DNA of 64,000 nt from NCBI GenBank assembly GCA_017625815.1, contig JAGAKD010000106.1, positions 1 through 64,000 of the forward strand. Direction: 5' to 3'. This stretch comes from Lachnospiraceae bacterium (GTDB lineage Bacteria > Bacillota > Clostridia > Lachnospirales > Lachnospiraceae). The notes beneath the pieces were generated by a model. That model was not told the origin of the DNA. It ran no database searches and was given only the letters and a program-made list of their open reading frames with translations. Made by a program: the position numbers and the translations under genes. This document shows positions 1-9,771 of this stretch, piece after piece (position 1 is the stretch's first letter; the number at the start of each line of letters is the position of its first letter).

Positions 1-356
1 ACTGTTTCAGCTTTTTCAAGGTTACCTAAAGCTAATTCTTTTTGATATTCTATGTATAAAGGATCTGATAGATTCTTATATGCATTTAGACGAACTTTAC
101 GTATTTCTTCGTTTTGTGCTGCAATTTGAACTTTTACTTCTTCATCTGTGTACTCGATCATGTAGAACAGATGATATAAATCATAGTCTTCATGTTTCTT
201 CATGAATTCTATTTGTTCTTCTGAGGCGATTGCATAATAACCTCCCAGTATTCCTTCATAAGTATCTGTTATTCGATCACTTGGTAGTTTATCAAACCAT
301 TCTCTTTCAAACTGAGATAAACCAACCATGTCGAATAAATATATATAATCTTCCAT
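1..356 (-). CDS. Unrecognised protein, N-terminal part (runs off left edge)
   Basis: The frame is open from an ATG at 356 down to the window edge, giving about 118 residues that start MEDYIYLFDMVGLSQF. The sequence is acidic and probably helical, with many Glu, Lys and Tyr and no membrane segment or recognisable motif. The start lies one base after the stop of the tail-fibre gene, so the two are co-transcribed. A tail or fibre accessory role is inferred from position only. Confidence 0.75.
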   Translation of the reverse strand, partial: MEDYIYLFDMVGLSQFEREWFDKLPSDRITDTYEGILGGYYAIASEEQIEFMKKHEDYDLYHLFYMIEYTDEEVKVQIAAQNEEIRKVRLNAYKNLSDPLYIEYQKELALGNLEKAET

Positions 357-357
357 A

Positions 358-3300
358 TTAATACGTTAAAATTGCAACATAAACCCCGTGTAAATTGTGT
401 TTATTATCTTCAGTATCTATAGATAAAATATAAAAACTATTAGAAGATTGAGAATATACACCATATGTTCCCCTCATACCTGGGCGGTCGCTTGATGTAT
501 ATGTAGGATCTCCCCATGATCCCACTAATACTACATAATTAGTTGAAGATAGACCACTAATAGTGAATTTTCTATAACCAGTGGACGATATGTAGGATGT
601 CGGGGATGATAAAGTCACACCGTCCACACTATACAATTGAGTAATATTATTCTTTGCGGTTTCACCCGTTGCTGAATTATAAACCCCATAAATGCATTTT
701 ACTCCAGGTCCTCCCCAATTATTATAATTATTTACCGTAAGGGTATTACAAGAAATATTTCCAGTAACTGCAGCATTTGATGCATACACGTAGCCACTTT
801 GAGTTACTCTGAATGGTGCGGTATTTCTATCAGAAGCACCTGCCCAAAATCTAGGAGAACTGTCATCATTACCTGTACCCGATATACCAGCATTGCCGTT
901 ACCACAACCAACACGAAGAATCCCAGAAGGATAAATTCGTATACACGCAGTAGAGTTAATTGTCCCAGAACCACTATCGTATCCCAAATAACCTGCAGTA
1001 TTACCTACAGCAAAACATGGTGTACTGGTTGCATTAGAATCTGTACCAGTTAAACAAACATAACCACTCGCAGATCTTAACAAATTGTGCGTAGGATCGA
1101 AAATCCATCCCGCAATAGTTGCTGATTCTGCTAGCAACAATCCAGTAGCTAACATATCAAAAGATGACATAGATACCCAATACGCTGTAGTACTAGTGGT
1201 ACCATCACTTACAGAATAAGAAGAAGGAGATCTCCCACTAAAGCCATTTCTACCAGGATATACCATGTAATAAGTACTTCCAGATTTAACTACATCCACT
1301 CTATTAGAACTTCTATAGTAATAAGCTGAAGAGCTATACGTACCTCTGTAGTTAATTGCTGGTCCACTACTACCTGCTGCACCAGGATCACCATCTTTAC
1401 CTCTTGCACCAATAATTACTGCATCCGATGAAGTAGCACCGTTGTTGGTACCATCTGTATAATAAATCTTTGTATAATTCCACAAGTAAGGATAAGTAGA
1501 AGTTAATGTAGGAGGTGTAGTCTTAAATGACCCATAGTAAGATGAAGCCGTACCGTAAGCATAATATTCTACTACATGATCAATACCTCTACCGTCACTA
1601 CCTGGAGAACCAGTGTCACCATACACGCTAATAACCCTTGGAGTACTTTCTATAGGAGTAGATGAATCTGAATATACGATCGCTTCCTTATTCCACAAGT
1701 ACTTCTTTGTTGCTGTAGGCACTTGCACTGTAGCACTCCACGTTGTTGGTGCCGTAGAAGATGAAGTACTAGTTTGATAATACTCAGTAATAGATACTAT
1801 ACCTCTACCAGCTGCACCTGCTTCACCACTAACCCCTTGGAATATAACTGGAGTAGTCCACGAATTACCTTCTTTCAATAAGTTAGTAGTACCATCAAAT
1901 AAACCTACACTACGCCATATTACTTTAGAAGATGATACTTCAGGATCTGTTTTCCATAAAGCTCCATCAGTACCTAATGAACCTGATGACGAAGGTATTT
2001 CTGAGAATGTAGGAGCTGCTACAGATGTTTGTGTTGAAGCTACTGCTGCATATACAGATACTTCATAATCTCCTGGAGGACCTGCTTTAGCTTTAGTTAC
2101 AGTAAAGTCACAAGCATCTACTTCCTTATTATCTACTAAGAAGTGTACTCTAACTATAACAGTATCAGTAGGCATTGCTACTAATTTCAAAGTATAATTA
2201 GTAAAGTCTTCTTCCCAGTAAGTGCTAGTAGTATCAGTGATAGAATTAGCAGTCCAAATAAATGCAGTATTATCTAATAGTTCATTCTGGAAGTATAACT
2301 TAACACTAGTAATTGCTCTAGATAGTTCTTCATCCATAACTTCACCAAAATAGGTAGCAGCTACAGTATGAGACTCATTAGTTAATATACCACGATATGC
2401 ACCAACACCATCAACCCCATCAGATAGCTTATTGACAGTTAACATATCATAGTATATAGCACCACCATTGATAGATGTTACTTCACATTTGAATGTAACT
2501 TCATTCATACTAGCAAAGTAAGTACCATTAGGATCTACTACATATGTATCACTATTTTGACCACTTAACGTAATCCATTCACCAGAACCTGGTATAGCCC
2601 AATACCATGAATACTGTGGAGATTCAATGTTATAAGCTTTAGCAGCTATAGTAATAGAAGTAGGTATGTATTCAGTAGTTGAACCTTGTACAGACTTAAA
2701 TACCTGTTCACCAGCAACTACTACATAAGCAGCATCTACACCATCAATACCATCAGAACCATTGTGTATTCTACAGATGTGCCAATCCTTAGTAAGGGAT
2801 ATACCATCAGCTAATGTTACATTCAATCTAACTATAGCAGATGCTGAAGTAAATGTAGCTAAATAAACAGTATTATCTGTTACAGTTACTGTTGCATTAC
2901 CTGAAGTAGCAGTAGCACTAATAGAAGTAATTTCTACAGGATTAATACCATGATAAGCATATACTTCAGTAAATACTTCAGATAAACTAATTAATGGAGT
3001 ATTACCACTACTATCAAATGGTACTGATACAGAACTATTAGATAAGTCAATGTAGTAAGCATCTAGACCTTCTGCACCATTAGCTAACTTAGCTACTTGG
3101 AAGTCATCAGTATATGTACCATTATCTCCATCATCTACTGTTACACGGATTGTAGCAGTTCTTGTAGTAAACGTATCAGGATATACAGTCAAATAAGACT
3201 CTGTACCTAGAGTAACAGGTAAATCCCCAAGTAATGTCCATAAGTAAGTAGCTGAATCAGATAAACCATGAGTAGTAGCTACTAACATTATTTCTGAAGG

Positions 3301-4959
3301 ATTAGGAGTACCACTATAGTCTGGAGAGTCATATAAGAACAATCTATTACCAGTAATCTCTACAAATCTAGCAGTATCTGAACCATTAATACCAGCTTCA
3401 CCTTTAGCAACCTGTAACTGCCATTGTGAATTAGTTTCACTAGGTACACTAGTTACTCCATCTTCCATACAAATCCACATACTACCATTGTATGTTACTT
3501 GGTCATAGTAGTTATATGTTGCAGTAGCATCCCAATAACCTCTATAAACTGGTATACGTACATAATCCCCATTTGTAGTCATTTGTGTAAATGTACCTAC
3601 AAACTTGCTTTCTGTACCAATTACAGTAGTATCTTTACCAGATAAAGTAAAGTCATCAATATTCTGATAGAATGAGATTCTAGGTGAATTAGCACCTTTA
3701 GCTGAAATAAAGATAGCATTACGTCTGTTAGCTAATTCTTCTAAAGTAAGAGATTCATCGTATCTATGACCTAACTGAAGAATCTTATCACCTGCTTTAG
3801 GTTCAGCACTACCTGGTTCACATGATGTTCTAGAAAGTACTATATAGTTATCACCAGTCTCTAATACAGTACGCCAATATCTTCTTACTACTCTAATCTT
3901 ATTACCTGCTTCATTAACACCTTCTACAGTATTAGGACCATCATATTGTTGACAGATAGCTTGGTCTAATGGAATAAACTCATTAATTTTATCAGTGTTA
4001 TCGAAGTAGCATCTCCAACCATTAGAGGTTTCTTCTACTTCAGTACATTCCATATCAGCTATAGTAACAAGGATTTCACCACCAGTTGCTTTGATTTCAT
4101 TGATGGTAAGTTCATTAACATCCATGTTACCACGTACAAACAAGTTATCTAGTTCTAGATTCCAAGTATTACCATCATTAGTAGGATATAAACTAGCACC
4201 TTTGCCATCCCAACCTGAAGTAAAAGCACTACCACCTTGCCAACCTGCTAAGAAGTTAATACGACCTGTAGCAGTATCACCAGAAGCATTTAAGAATCTT
4301 TCATCAGCTGCTGCAGAAGTATATAAAGAACCATCAGATGATGCAGTAGTTTCACCAGATTTGATCAATGGCATATTCAAACCACCACCTGTACCACCAC
4401 CTGCAGCAATAGCATCAATCTGATTCTCTAACTTAGATAATGCTTGATTTAATGTATCAGATGAAGATAGAGGGTCTGCATTAGTATCTTTAACATAACC
4501 AGATAAAGGGAATATTGTAGCAGTAGATTGTGAATGAGGTCCTACTACACCAGAACTACTACCACCACTACCTGAACCACTACCAGAACCTGTACCACCT
4601 TCACCATTAGCAACAGCATCAGCTAACTGTGTAATCTTATTTTCATTAACGATTACACGATTTAATACATTTTGTAACTGACTATTAGATGCCTTATTTG
4701 CAATTGCATTTGACCAATCTTGAACCGTATTCTGTATATCATCAATAGCCTCATCATGTTTCTTCTCTAATGCTTCAAGATCATCTGCTATAGCACCTAC
4801 TTTATCTTCTAAGTCTGAATCAGTTGCAAATGTATCAGCCAATTTTGTTTCTAACGTAGCCTTAGTGATATTCTTATTCTTACCACCTTGAACAATGGTA
4901 AGTAGATCGGTATCACCAAGAGACGTGGTTAGATCAAATTGTGATATTTTTTTATTCAT
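358..4959 (-). CDS. Tail fibre / receptor-binding protein with collagen-like segments
   Basis: This 1,533-residue protein probably forms a trimeric fibre that contacts the host surface. Its N-terminus (MNKKISQFDLTTSLGDTDLL) is of a type common at the virion-attachment end of Bacteroides phage fibres. A short coiled-coil-like stretch and a Gly/Ser linker follow near residues 118-136. Repeated beta-rich modules then alternate with short collagen-like runs such as AGPPGD, GSPGSDGRG and GKDGDPGAAG. Tyr, Ser and Thr are abundant, as in beta-solenoid fibres. No catalytic motif is visible. It ends the visible structural cluster, preceded by two small genes. The fibre role is a family-level inference; the receptor cannot be read from the sequence. 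Confidence 0.8.
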   Translation of the reverse strand: MNKKISQFDLTTSLGDTDLLTIVQGGKNKNITKATLETKLADTFATDSDLEDKVGAIADDLEALEKKHDEAIDDIQNTVQDWSNAIANKASNSQLQNVLNRVIVNENKITQLADAVANGEGGTGSGSGSGSGGSSSGVVGPHSQSTATIFPLSGYVKDTNADPLSSSDTLNQALSKLENQIDAIAAGGGTGGGLNMPLIKSGETTASSDGSLYTSAAADERFLNASGDTATGRINFLAGWQGGSAFTSGWDGKGASLYPTNDGNTWNLELDNLFVRGNMDVNELTINEIKATGGEILVTIADMECTEVEETSNGWRCYFDNTDKINEFIPLDQAICQQYDGPNTVEGVNEAGNKIRVVRRYWRTVLETGDNYIVLSRTSCEPGSAEPKAGDKILQLGHRYDESLTLEELANRRNAIFISAKGANSPRISFYQNIDDFTLSGKDTTVIGTESKFVGTFTQMTTNGDYVRIPVYRGYWDATATYNYYDQVTYNGSMWICMEDGVTSVPSETNSQWQLQVAKGEAGINGSDTARFVEITGNRLFLYDSPDYSGTPNPSEIMLVATTHGLSDSATYLWTLLGDLPVTLGTESYLTVYPDTFTTRTATIRVTVDDGDNGTYTDDFQVAKLANGAEGLDAYYIDLSNSSVSVPFDSSGNTPLISLSEVFTEVYAYHGINPVEITSISATATSGNATVTVTDNTVYLATFTSASAIVRLNVTLADGISLTKDWHICRIHNGSDGIDGVDAAYVVVAGEQVFKSVQGSTTEYIPTSITIAAKAYNIESPQYSWYWAIPGSGEWITLSGQNSDTYVVDPNGTYFASMNEVTFKCEVTSINGGAIYYDMLTVNKLSDGVDGVGAYRGILTNESHTVAATYFGEVMDEELSRAITSVKLYFQNELLDNTAFIWTANSITDTTSTYWEEDFTNYTLKLVAMPTDTVIVRVHFLVDNKEVDACDFTVTKAKAGPPGDYEVSVYAAVASTQTSVAAPTFSEIPSSSGSLGTDGALWKTDPEVSSSKVIWRSVGLFDGTTNLLKEGNSWTTPVIFQGVSGEAGAAGRGIVSITEYYQTSTSSSTAPTTWSATVQVPTATKKYLWNKEAIVYSDSSTPIESTPRVISVYGDTGSPGSDGRGIDHVVEYYAYGTASSYYGSFKTTPPTLTSTYPYLWNYTKIYYTDGTNNGATSSDAVIIGARGKDGDPGAAGSSGPAINYRGTYSSSAYYYRSSNRVDVVKSGSTYYMVYPGRNGFSGRSPSSYSVSDGTTSTTAYWVSMSSFDMLATGLLLAESATIAGWIFDPTHNLLRSASGYVCLTGTDSNATSTPCFAVGNTAGYLGYDSGSGTINSTACIRIYPSGILRVGCGNGNAGISGTGNDDSSPRFWAGASDRNTAPFRVTQSGYVYASNAAVTGNISCNTLTVNNYNNWGGPGVKCIYGVYNSATGETAKNNITQLYSVDGVTLSSPTSYISSTGYRKFTISGLSSTNYVVLVGSWGDPTYTSSDRPGMRGTYGVYSQSSNSFYILSIDTEDNKHNLHGVYVAILTY

Positions 4960-4961
4960 AT

Positions 4962-5273
4962 TTACTCTTGAATTATATGTTCATCTACTTCGGTCAATAT
5001 ACAATCAGGACTTTCTTTAGTTACTGGGAAGAAGTCTATTTCTTTCTTCAAACAACTGGTATAACCCTTTAACTTGTTTATGTCTTCCTGAGTAATAGGA
5101 TCTTCGTATTTATCATCATCTACTACTTGTTCTGCCCAAGTAAGTAGTTCTTCTAAATGAGTTAATATTACTATATTTGTTATTGATACCCTAGGTAGTT
5201 TAATGATGTTTTTAATGAAATTGTTGATAAGAAAACCAACGTTATTTACAAAGCTCACAGTATCCATTTGCAC
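4962..5273 (-). CDS. Unrecognised small protein upstream of the tail fibre
   Basis: A 103-residue protein beginning MQMDTVSFVNN, two bases upstream of the fibre gene. Its start overlaps the end of the preceding Cys-rich gene by 32 bases, so the genes are probably translationally coupled. An amphipathic stretch rich in Ile, Asn and Lys occupies the first third and the C-terminus is acidic. No domain is recognised. Position suggests a fibre chaperone or tail component, without direct support. Confidence 0.65.
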   Translation of the reverse strand: MQMDTVSFVNNVGFLINNFIKNIIKLPRVSITNIVILTHLEELLTWAEQVVDDDKYEDPITQEDINKLKGYTSCLKKEIDFFPVTKESPDCILTEVDEHIIQE

Positions 5274-5511
5274 AATCTTTGCATTCAGATTTAGAACAAG
5301 GGCATGTCCTTAAATCTAATAAGTTTAACATTTCGTTATAATAACGATCAGCATCCTCAGTAAGACCTAAAGTCGTAGCATTCTCATACAATGTCTTCTT
5401 GAATAAGAACATCATAATTTTGTCTTTCATCTTATTATCTAAGCAGCTTTGACAATATCTTTTCAGAAGTTTTAATTCTGCATAGTATAAGCTTTCTGTA
5501 ATATCTTCCAT
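5242..5511 (-). CDS. Small Cys-rich protein
   Basis: An 89-residue protein with a helical body and a C-terminus dense in cysteine (CPCSKSECKDCANGYCELCK, residues 70-89), which could bind one or two zinc ions. It is the first gene after the terminator at 5.53-5.57 kb, so it probably starts its own transcript or is reached by readthrough. It overlaps the next gene by 32 bases. Function unknown. Confidence 0.65.
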   Translation of the reverse strand: MEDITESLYYAELKLLKRYCQSCLDNKMKDKIMMFLFKKTLYENATTLGLTEDADRYYNEMLNLLDLRTCPCSKSECKDCANGYCELCK

Positions 5512-5524
5512 ACACTAATGTTTA

Positions 5525-5567
5525 TAAAAAAGAAAAGGGACTAGGGATAACTTCCCCAATCCCTTTT
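5525..5567 (-). terminator. Rho-independent terminator after the 322-residue structural gene
   Basis: Read on the minus strand, AAAGGGATTGGGGA pairs with TCCCTAGTCCCTTT around a six-base loop and is followed by a T-rich run. It lies about 20 bases past the stop of the gene ending at 5589. Ending the transcript here would separate that gene from the fibre genes. Confidence 0.8.
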
Positions 5568-5588
5568 ATAGTTTTGGTTAATATTTTA

Positions 5589-6557
5589 TTACTCACCAAT
5601 AAATGCTTTTAAGCCGCTTTCGATAACTGAACCAACAACAGCACCTTTAACAACATACAATTCAGTTGCCAATGGAGTAGTTTTGATATATTGATTGTCA
5701 TCAGAAAGATACTTGTTATCCCATTCAATAGATACTGTATCGTATTCAGCAGTTAAATCTGATTTGAATTCAGGAGCAATGTACGGGTAAACACCATTTG
5801 CACGATGTGTAATACCTCTGTAGCCTAATGCTGCATTTTCACGGTCTCTTACGATATAAGCGTTACCTTTACCTGGAGTACCTTGAGTCTTAGCAATAGT
5901 CAAGTTAGAGATAGGATACATTACGTTACTTAACAAACCAGAAGGAATTGTAGTCCACATGAAAGCATCTACAGATACTTGAGAATACAAAGCATCTAAA
6001 GTAATACCTTCGTTATAAGGAATTTCTTTAGCTTCCAAAGTAAGTACAGCAGCATCAGCAGTTGCTACTACTCTAGCTTCTTTGTGTTTGTTAATCTTTT
6101 TAGCAAATGAAGCAATCATATCAGCAGGATCTGTAGACTTAGCAATTACTTCATAAGTGTGAGTAAACTGACCTGGAGCTTCATAAATGTCATTGTATAC
6201 CAAACGTAATACATATCTATGACCTACTTCAGGAGTTACATTAGTAGCAGTAATTTCAATGCTATCTTCTGCTTTAGCAACGAATTCACTGATTACCATG
6301 TGAGGGTTAGAACATTTCTGGATAGGCATTGAGTAACGAATTACTGATACTTCAGTACCATTACCTTCCTGGTCATAAACCATTTCTTTACCTTCACAAA
6401 CACCAATATAAAGTTCTTTTGCACTTGCAGCAGTATCTGCTGTAACAATTTGTTTTAATTCATTGAACAATGCTACATCGCCGTCTTTCATAGCATTAAC
6501 ATCTGTACCAGCTGCTACTGCTTTAGCGATCAACACTGTATTGACATGATTCAACAT
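5589..6557 (-). CDS. Putative structural protein (tail or head-tail component)
   Basis: A 322-residue protein beginning MLNHVNTVLIAKAVAAGTDV, with alternating short beta-strand-like segments and no transmembrane segment. It follows the two connector-like genes and is closed by a strong terminator, while a 93-base leader separates it from the gene upstream. Its own transcript boundary suggests high or separate expression, as expected of an abundant virion protein such as a tail-tube or ring component. That role is inferred from order and size; no family signature was recognised. Confidence 0.6.
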   Translation of the reverse strand: MLNHVNTVLIAKAVAAGTDVNAMKDGDVALFNELKQIVTADTAASAKELYIGVCEGKEMVYDQEGNGTEVSVIRYSMPIQKCSNPHMVISEFVAKAEDSIEITATNVTPEVGHRYVLRLVYNDIYEAPGQFTHTYEVIAKSTDPADMIASFAKKINKHKEARVVATADAAVLTLEAKEIPYNEGITLDALYSQVSVDAFMWTTIPSGLLSNVMYPISNLTIAKTQGTPGKGNAYIVRDRENAALGYRGITHRANGVYPYIAPEFKSDLTAEYDTVSIEWDNKYLSDDNQYIKTTPLATELYVVKGAVVGSVIESGLKAFIGE

Positions 6558-6650
6558 AATCTTGATTTTTAATTGATTACGTTTAGTCTAACCATTTAGT
6601 TCTTCTACTTTCGTGTTTCAGATTTCCTCGTCAAACTAAACAAATAAGGG

Positions 6651-7346
6651 TTATTCCATTTGTGCTACTTCATTCTGAGCTAGATTGTAACGATTGTCAC
6701 CTTTATCTGCTAAATATATCGAAATAGCTAAGTTTATAATCTCATTTAACACATACTCAGGTAGATCTGTATATTCATACATTGGGTTATCTAGAGTAAA
6801 AGCATCGGGCTTTTTTAGATAAGTAATCTTATAACTGTCTACCGTATACTTACCATCAGTGTATAAATGTATTTGGTTGCCTTTAATTAATCTTAATGGT
6901 CTTGCTCTATTACCATGTAAGTGATGTTCTGAGAGGCTATTCGCCAGCTTACTATCAATATTTTCAATTGTTGCCTCTAGCACATCTGTTTGCTTAATTA
7001 AAGGCTTATTTCCTTCTAAGGGCCAGCATTTATCAGCACTAGTTATATAAGCAGTTTCCCCAAGTAAATGTAAATAATCATCAGGTAACGTGATATAGTT
7101 ATTAACATCTACATCATAGGTTTTTTCCTTTACTAAGGACTTTAAGTCATCTATTCTCTTTTGGTCTTGTTCAAAACCTAAACGTTTGTAGTTTAACCCA
7201 GTAAACCTAGTAGTAACAAACCTATTTAATCCATCATTTAAATACTGTAGAACTAAATCACTACTTGGTTTCTTCTCTACAATCATATCTGGAAACATGA
7301 CTTGTAGTCTTCTTTCAAATTCAATGTAAATCTGTTTATAAGTCAT
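6651..7346 (-). CDS. Head-tail connector / tail-stabilisation-like protein, paralog 2
   Basis: A 231-residue protein that looks paralogous to the gene just upstream. Both have an N-terminal helix, then QYLNDGLNRFVTTRFTG here against YWLYTAYLSKIATKFTG there, then a 'V.DL..LVK' segment. Crassvirales carry paralogous head-tail connector proteins related to P22 gp4 in this location. Expected role: a ring between the portal and the tail. Its ATG touches the stop of the upstream paralog. Assignment to a particular ring cannot be made from sequence alone. Confidence 0.65.
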   Translation of the reverse strand: MTYKQIYIEFERRLQVMFPDMIVEKKPSSDLVLQYLNDGLNRFVTTRFTGLNYKRLGFEQDQKRIDDLKSLVKEKTYDVDVNNYITLPDDYLHLLGETAYITSADKCWPLEGNKPLIKQTDVLEATIENIDSKLANSLSEHHLHGNRARPLRLIKGNQIHLYTDGKYTVDSYKITYLKKPDAFTLDNPMYEYTDLPEYVLNEIINLAISIYLADKGDNRYNLAQNEVAQME

Positions 7347-8053
7347 TATTCAGCCAATTGTGCCACATATTGTGGGTGTGATTTAACTCTCTGTGATTCT
7401 ACATTTTCTAATGCCATATCAGCAGCTAATTTAACTACTTCGTATTGCATATACTCTGGAATTTCATCCATACCAGAACTAATATCTTGATTATTCAATC
7501 TATGTGGATAAGCTAAGTAAGTCAAATCCAACTTATAAGGACCTTTCATTAAGTCTTTATCAATGAATATAATCAGTTTATTGTCCTCTAATGTAGCTAC
7601 TGGATTTTCTATCCAAGGTCTGTTATTATAAGTTTGTAAGAAGTTTTGAGCATGTTCATGACTTATTAGGGAAATAGTTGCTAAGTCAGTACCGAAATGC
7701 AATACACCTTCAATGAAATACATACGCTTGTCTTGAGTATCATCTCCATAAGTAGTAGAGGATCTGAAGTCTTCCATAGTAAGACGATTGGTATTTGTTT
7801 CACTCAATAGAGTTAGACTTGTATCAGTCTTTACCAAATTCTCTAAATCAGCTACACGTTTGATATTACCTTCAAATGGTTGTTTAATAGTATTATTACC
7901 AGTAAACTTAGTAGCTATCTTACTTAGGTATGCGGTATATAACCAGTAGTCTATTTCTTCAGGTAAGAATGAAGGACATCCAGACATACCAATATTAACT
8001 GCATTCTTATCTGCTTCTACTTTAAATGCAATATGTAATTCACTAATATTCAT
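7346..8053 (-). CDS. Head-tail connector / tail-stabilisation-like protein, paralog 1
   Basis: A 235-residue protein sharing its N-terminal architecture with the following gene: a helical segment ending in ATKFTG near residue 50 and a 'VADLENLVKTDTSL' segment near residues 67-80. The C-terminal half is predicted beta-rich, then helical. It lies two bases from the upstream gene and abuts its paralog, which suggests tandem duplication. A connector or ring role follows from crAss-like gene order and from P22 gp4-type proteins; it is not proven here. Confidence 0.65.
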   Translation of the reverse strand: MNISELHIAFKVEADKNAVNIGMSGCPSFLPEEIDYWLYTAYLSKIATKFTGNNTIKQPFEGNIKRVADLENLVKTDTSLTLLSETNTNRLTMEDFRSSTTYGDDTQDKRMYFIEGVLHFGTDLATISLISHEHAQNFLQTYNNRPWIENPVATLEDNKLIIFIDKDLMKGPYKLDLTYLAYPHRLNNQDISSGMDEIPEYMQYEVVKLAADMALENVESQRVKSHPQYVAQLAE

Positions 8054-8055
8054 GT

Positions 8056-8808
8056 TTATTTACCTTCTATCTCACTTAGAATAGCGAGTTTAATTTCTTG
8101 TTGACTCTTGTCATTTAAGAAGCTGATTGCATCATCTTGACTTCTACCAATGACATCAGTACCATAATAGTATACATTCTTAGACTTACGAATGATATTC
8201 TTACTAATTGCTGTCTCTAAGATGTATTGAGTTTCTTTATTCTTATTGTTAACCCAGATCAAGAAGTACTTGTTAGGATCTTTTTCAATAAGTTCAAACA
8301 ATTTGCTTTCAACTAATTCATTACTGATATTATCAGCTTTGTGTCCATAAATACGTAAACACTTACGCATATCTTCCAATGACATTTTGTTGAATTCAGC
8401 AAATGCTTCTCTTTTAACTTTATTAAGTCTATTAGCTGCTTCTGCTTCAGCATTAGAGTTAACTAGCACGTAATCATGTTGTGGTCTTAGATTACTTAAA
8501 CCTAATGCAACTCTTTTGTGATTCTTTAAGAACAGATAAGCTAATTCATCTTCAGGTCTTTCTGTATGCAAATACAATGGTTTAGCACCTAATCGTACTG
8601 AGTAAGTCTTCCAGTATAAACTACTTGGTGATAGTTTACCTTCTTCAAAACCAATTGCTTTCTCTAATCTACGAGCATCTTCTTCAGTTAAACCTGTATA
8701 GATATTACCTGACCTTGTGAAGTAAGGTCCAATGTAATCATAACAATTTTTATATTTGGCTATTCCAGCCCAAGGGTTAACTCGAGCGAATCTTAATTCT
8801 ACTTCCAT
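8056..8808 (-). CDS. Conserved crAss-like structural protein, function unassigned
   Basis: A 250-residue soluble protein beginning MEVELRFARVNPWAGIAKYK. It has a mixed alpha/beta N-terminal half and a charged helical C-terminal half. It sits between the capsid gene and the connector genes, separated from the capsid gene only by an inserted homing endonuclease, so in an uninvaded relative it would directly follow the capsid gene. Proteins in that slot are usually capsid-associated or head-completion factors. I recognise no catalytic motif. Confidence 0.6.
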   Translation of the reverse strand: MEVELRFARVNPWAGIAKYKNCYDYIGPYFTRSGNIYTGLTEEDARRLEKAIGFEEGKLSPSSLYWKTYSVRLGAKPLYLHTERPEDELAYLFLKNHKRVALGLSNLRPQHDYVLVNSNAEAEAANRLNKVKREAFAEFNKMSLEDMRKCLRIYGHKADNISNELVESKLFELIEKDPNKYFLIWVNNKNKETQYILETAISKNIIRKSKNVYYYGTDVIGRSQDDAISFLNDKSQQEIKLAILSEIEGK

Positions 8809-8812
8809 AATA

Positions 8813-9700
8813 TTATTGTTTATATCTCCAAATGTATTTAATTCTTTTTAGAAATTTAGGATTTAATAATTTAGCATCAAATTTCCCATTACAATAATCT
8901 CTAATCGTTGTATTAGAAATTCCTGTAATTTTAGAAGCTTCACTTATACTGTCAAATTCCTCAAGTACGTTCCCTTGTAAATCATATCGAATTACTGGTT
9001 TTTTAATATTATCCATTTTTCCATTCTTCGTAAAATTTTTACTTCTGGCTTTTATAAAATTTTCACTCATAGGTCTTTCAAAATTAATGTCTCCAATTAA
9101 GCCTTTTGTATCTATAGTGAGAGGAACGTCTGGATAATCTTCTTTATACACCCAAATGTATGGGTTTACTTTAGATTTGCCTTTAAATACGTGTTTTAAA
9201 CCCCTAATAAGAGAAGCTCTACAAATTTTTGTAAATTCGCTCGCATGCGTCAAACTGGGGTATTCTTGAATAAATTTACCATTTTCGTCATATTGTAAAA
9301 CGGCTTTGTATCGTGAAGATTGATCCTTTCCTTTATGAATTTTACTGATTTTTGCCTTAGTTTCTTCAGTGTGAAACATAATATCTCCACCGCAATCGCT
9401 ATTATACCCATACTCGGGGTTCATTGAACGGTATTGGATTATCCAATATTTTTCACGTTGCTTTAGCTCATCTAAAGAATTGAGATATTCTATAGTTTCT
9501 ACTTCGAAGTTATTTTCTCCTAATTCTCTAATAGCTTTGTGAAAAGCATAATTGGAGCCCTCGTTTGCTTTCCAAATGTGTTGTTTAAAACGTTTACCAC
9601 ATCCTTGACTAGTGGCTCCAATGTATACTTTATCATTTATTTTATCAGTGATCTTATAAATCTCGTATATTCTTTCATCTTTAACATCTACTACGTTCAT
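8813..9700 (-). CDS. Free-standing GIY-YIG homing endonuclease with NUMOD repeats
   Basis: A 295-residue mobile endonuclease. The N-terminal GIY-YIG nuclease is visible as YEIYKITDKINDKVYIGAT (residues 13-31), with the downstream Arg of GCGKRFKQH and a Glu in the REKYWI region. NUMOD3-like basic segments follow (TEETKAKISKIHKGK), then two NUMOD1-like repeats (VLQYDENGKFIQEY; VIRYDLQGNVLEEF), the second with a helix-turn-helix (SISEASKITGISNTTI). It has its own upstream region carrying an 18-base motif shared with 27.26 kb and lies between two structural genes, as expected of an invading element. It has no evident intron. Confidence 0.9.
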   Translation of the reverse strand: MNVVDVKDERIYEIYKITDKINDKVYIGATSQGCGKRFKQHIWKANEGSNYAFHKAIRELGENNFEVETIEYLNSLDELKQREKYWIIQYRSMNPEYGYNSDCGGDIMFHTEETKAKISKIHKGKDQSSRYKAVLQYDENGKFIQEYPSLTHASEFTKICRASLIRGLKHVFKGKSKVNPYIWVYKEDYPDVPLTIDTKGLIGDINFERPMSENFIKARSKNFTKNGKMDNIKKPVIRYDLQGNVLEEFDSISEASKITGISNTTIRDYCNGKFDAKLLNPKFLKRIKYIWRYKQ

Positions 9701-9739
9701 ATTTTTATTATTTTCGTTTTATATATGAAACGCAAGATA

Positions 9740-9757
9740 TTAATTTTGTTCCAATTT
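9740..9757 (-). promoter_or_regulatory. 18-base conserved upstream motif, copy 1
   Basis: The minus-strand sequence AAATTGGAACAAAATTAA lies between the capsid gene and the GIY-YIG gene and is repeated exactly at 27,263-27,280. At both sites a TTGCGTTT or TTACGTTA sequence follows within about ten bases. A phage promoter is the simplest reading, because each copy lies past one gene's end and ahead of the next gene. Confidence 0.5.
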
Positions 9758-9771
9758 TATACGGTACATTT

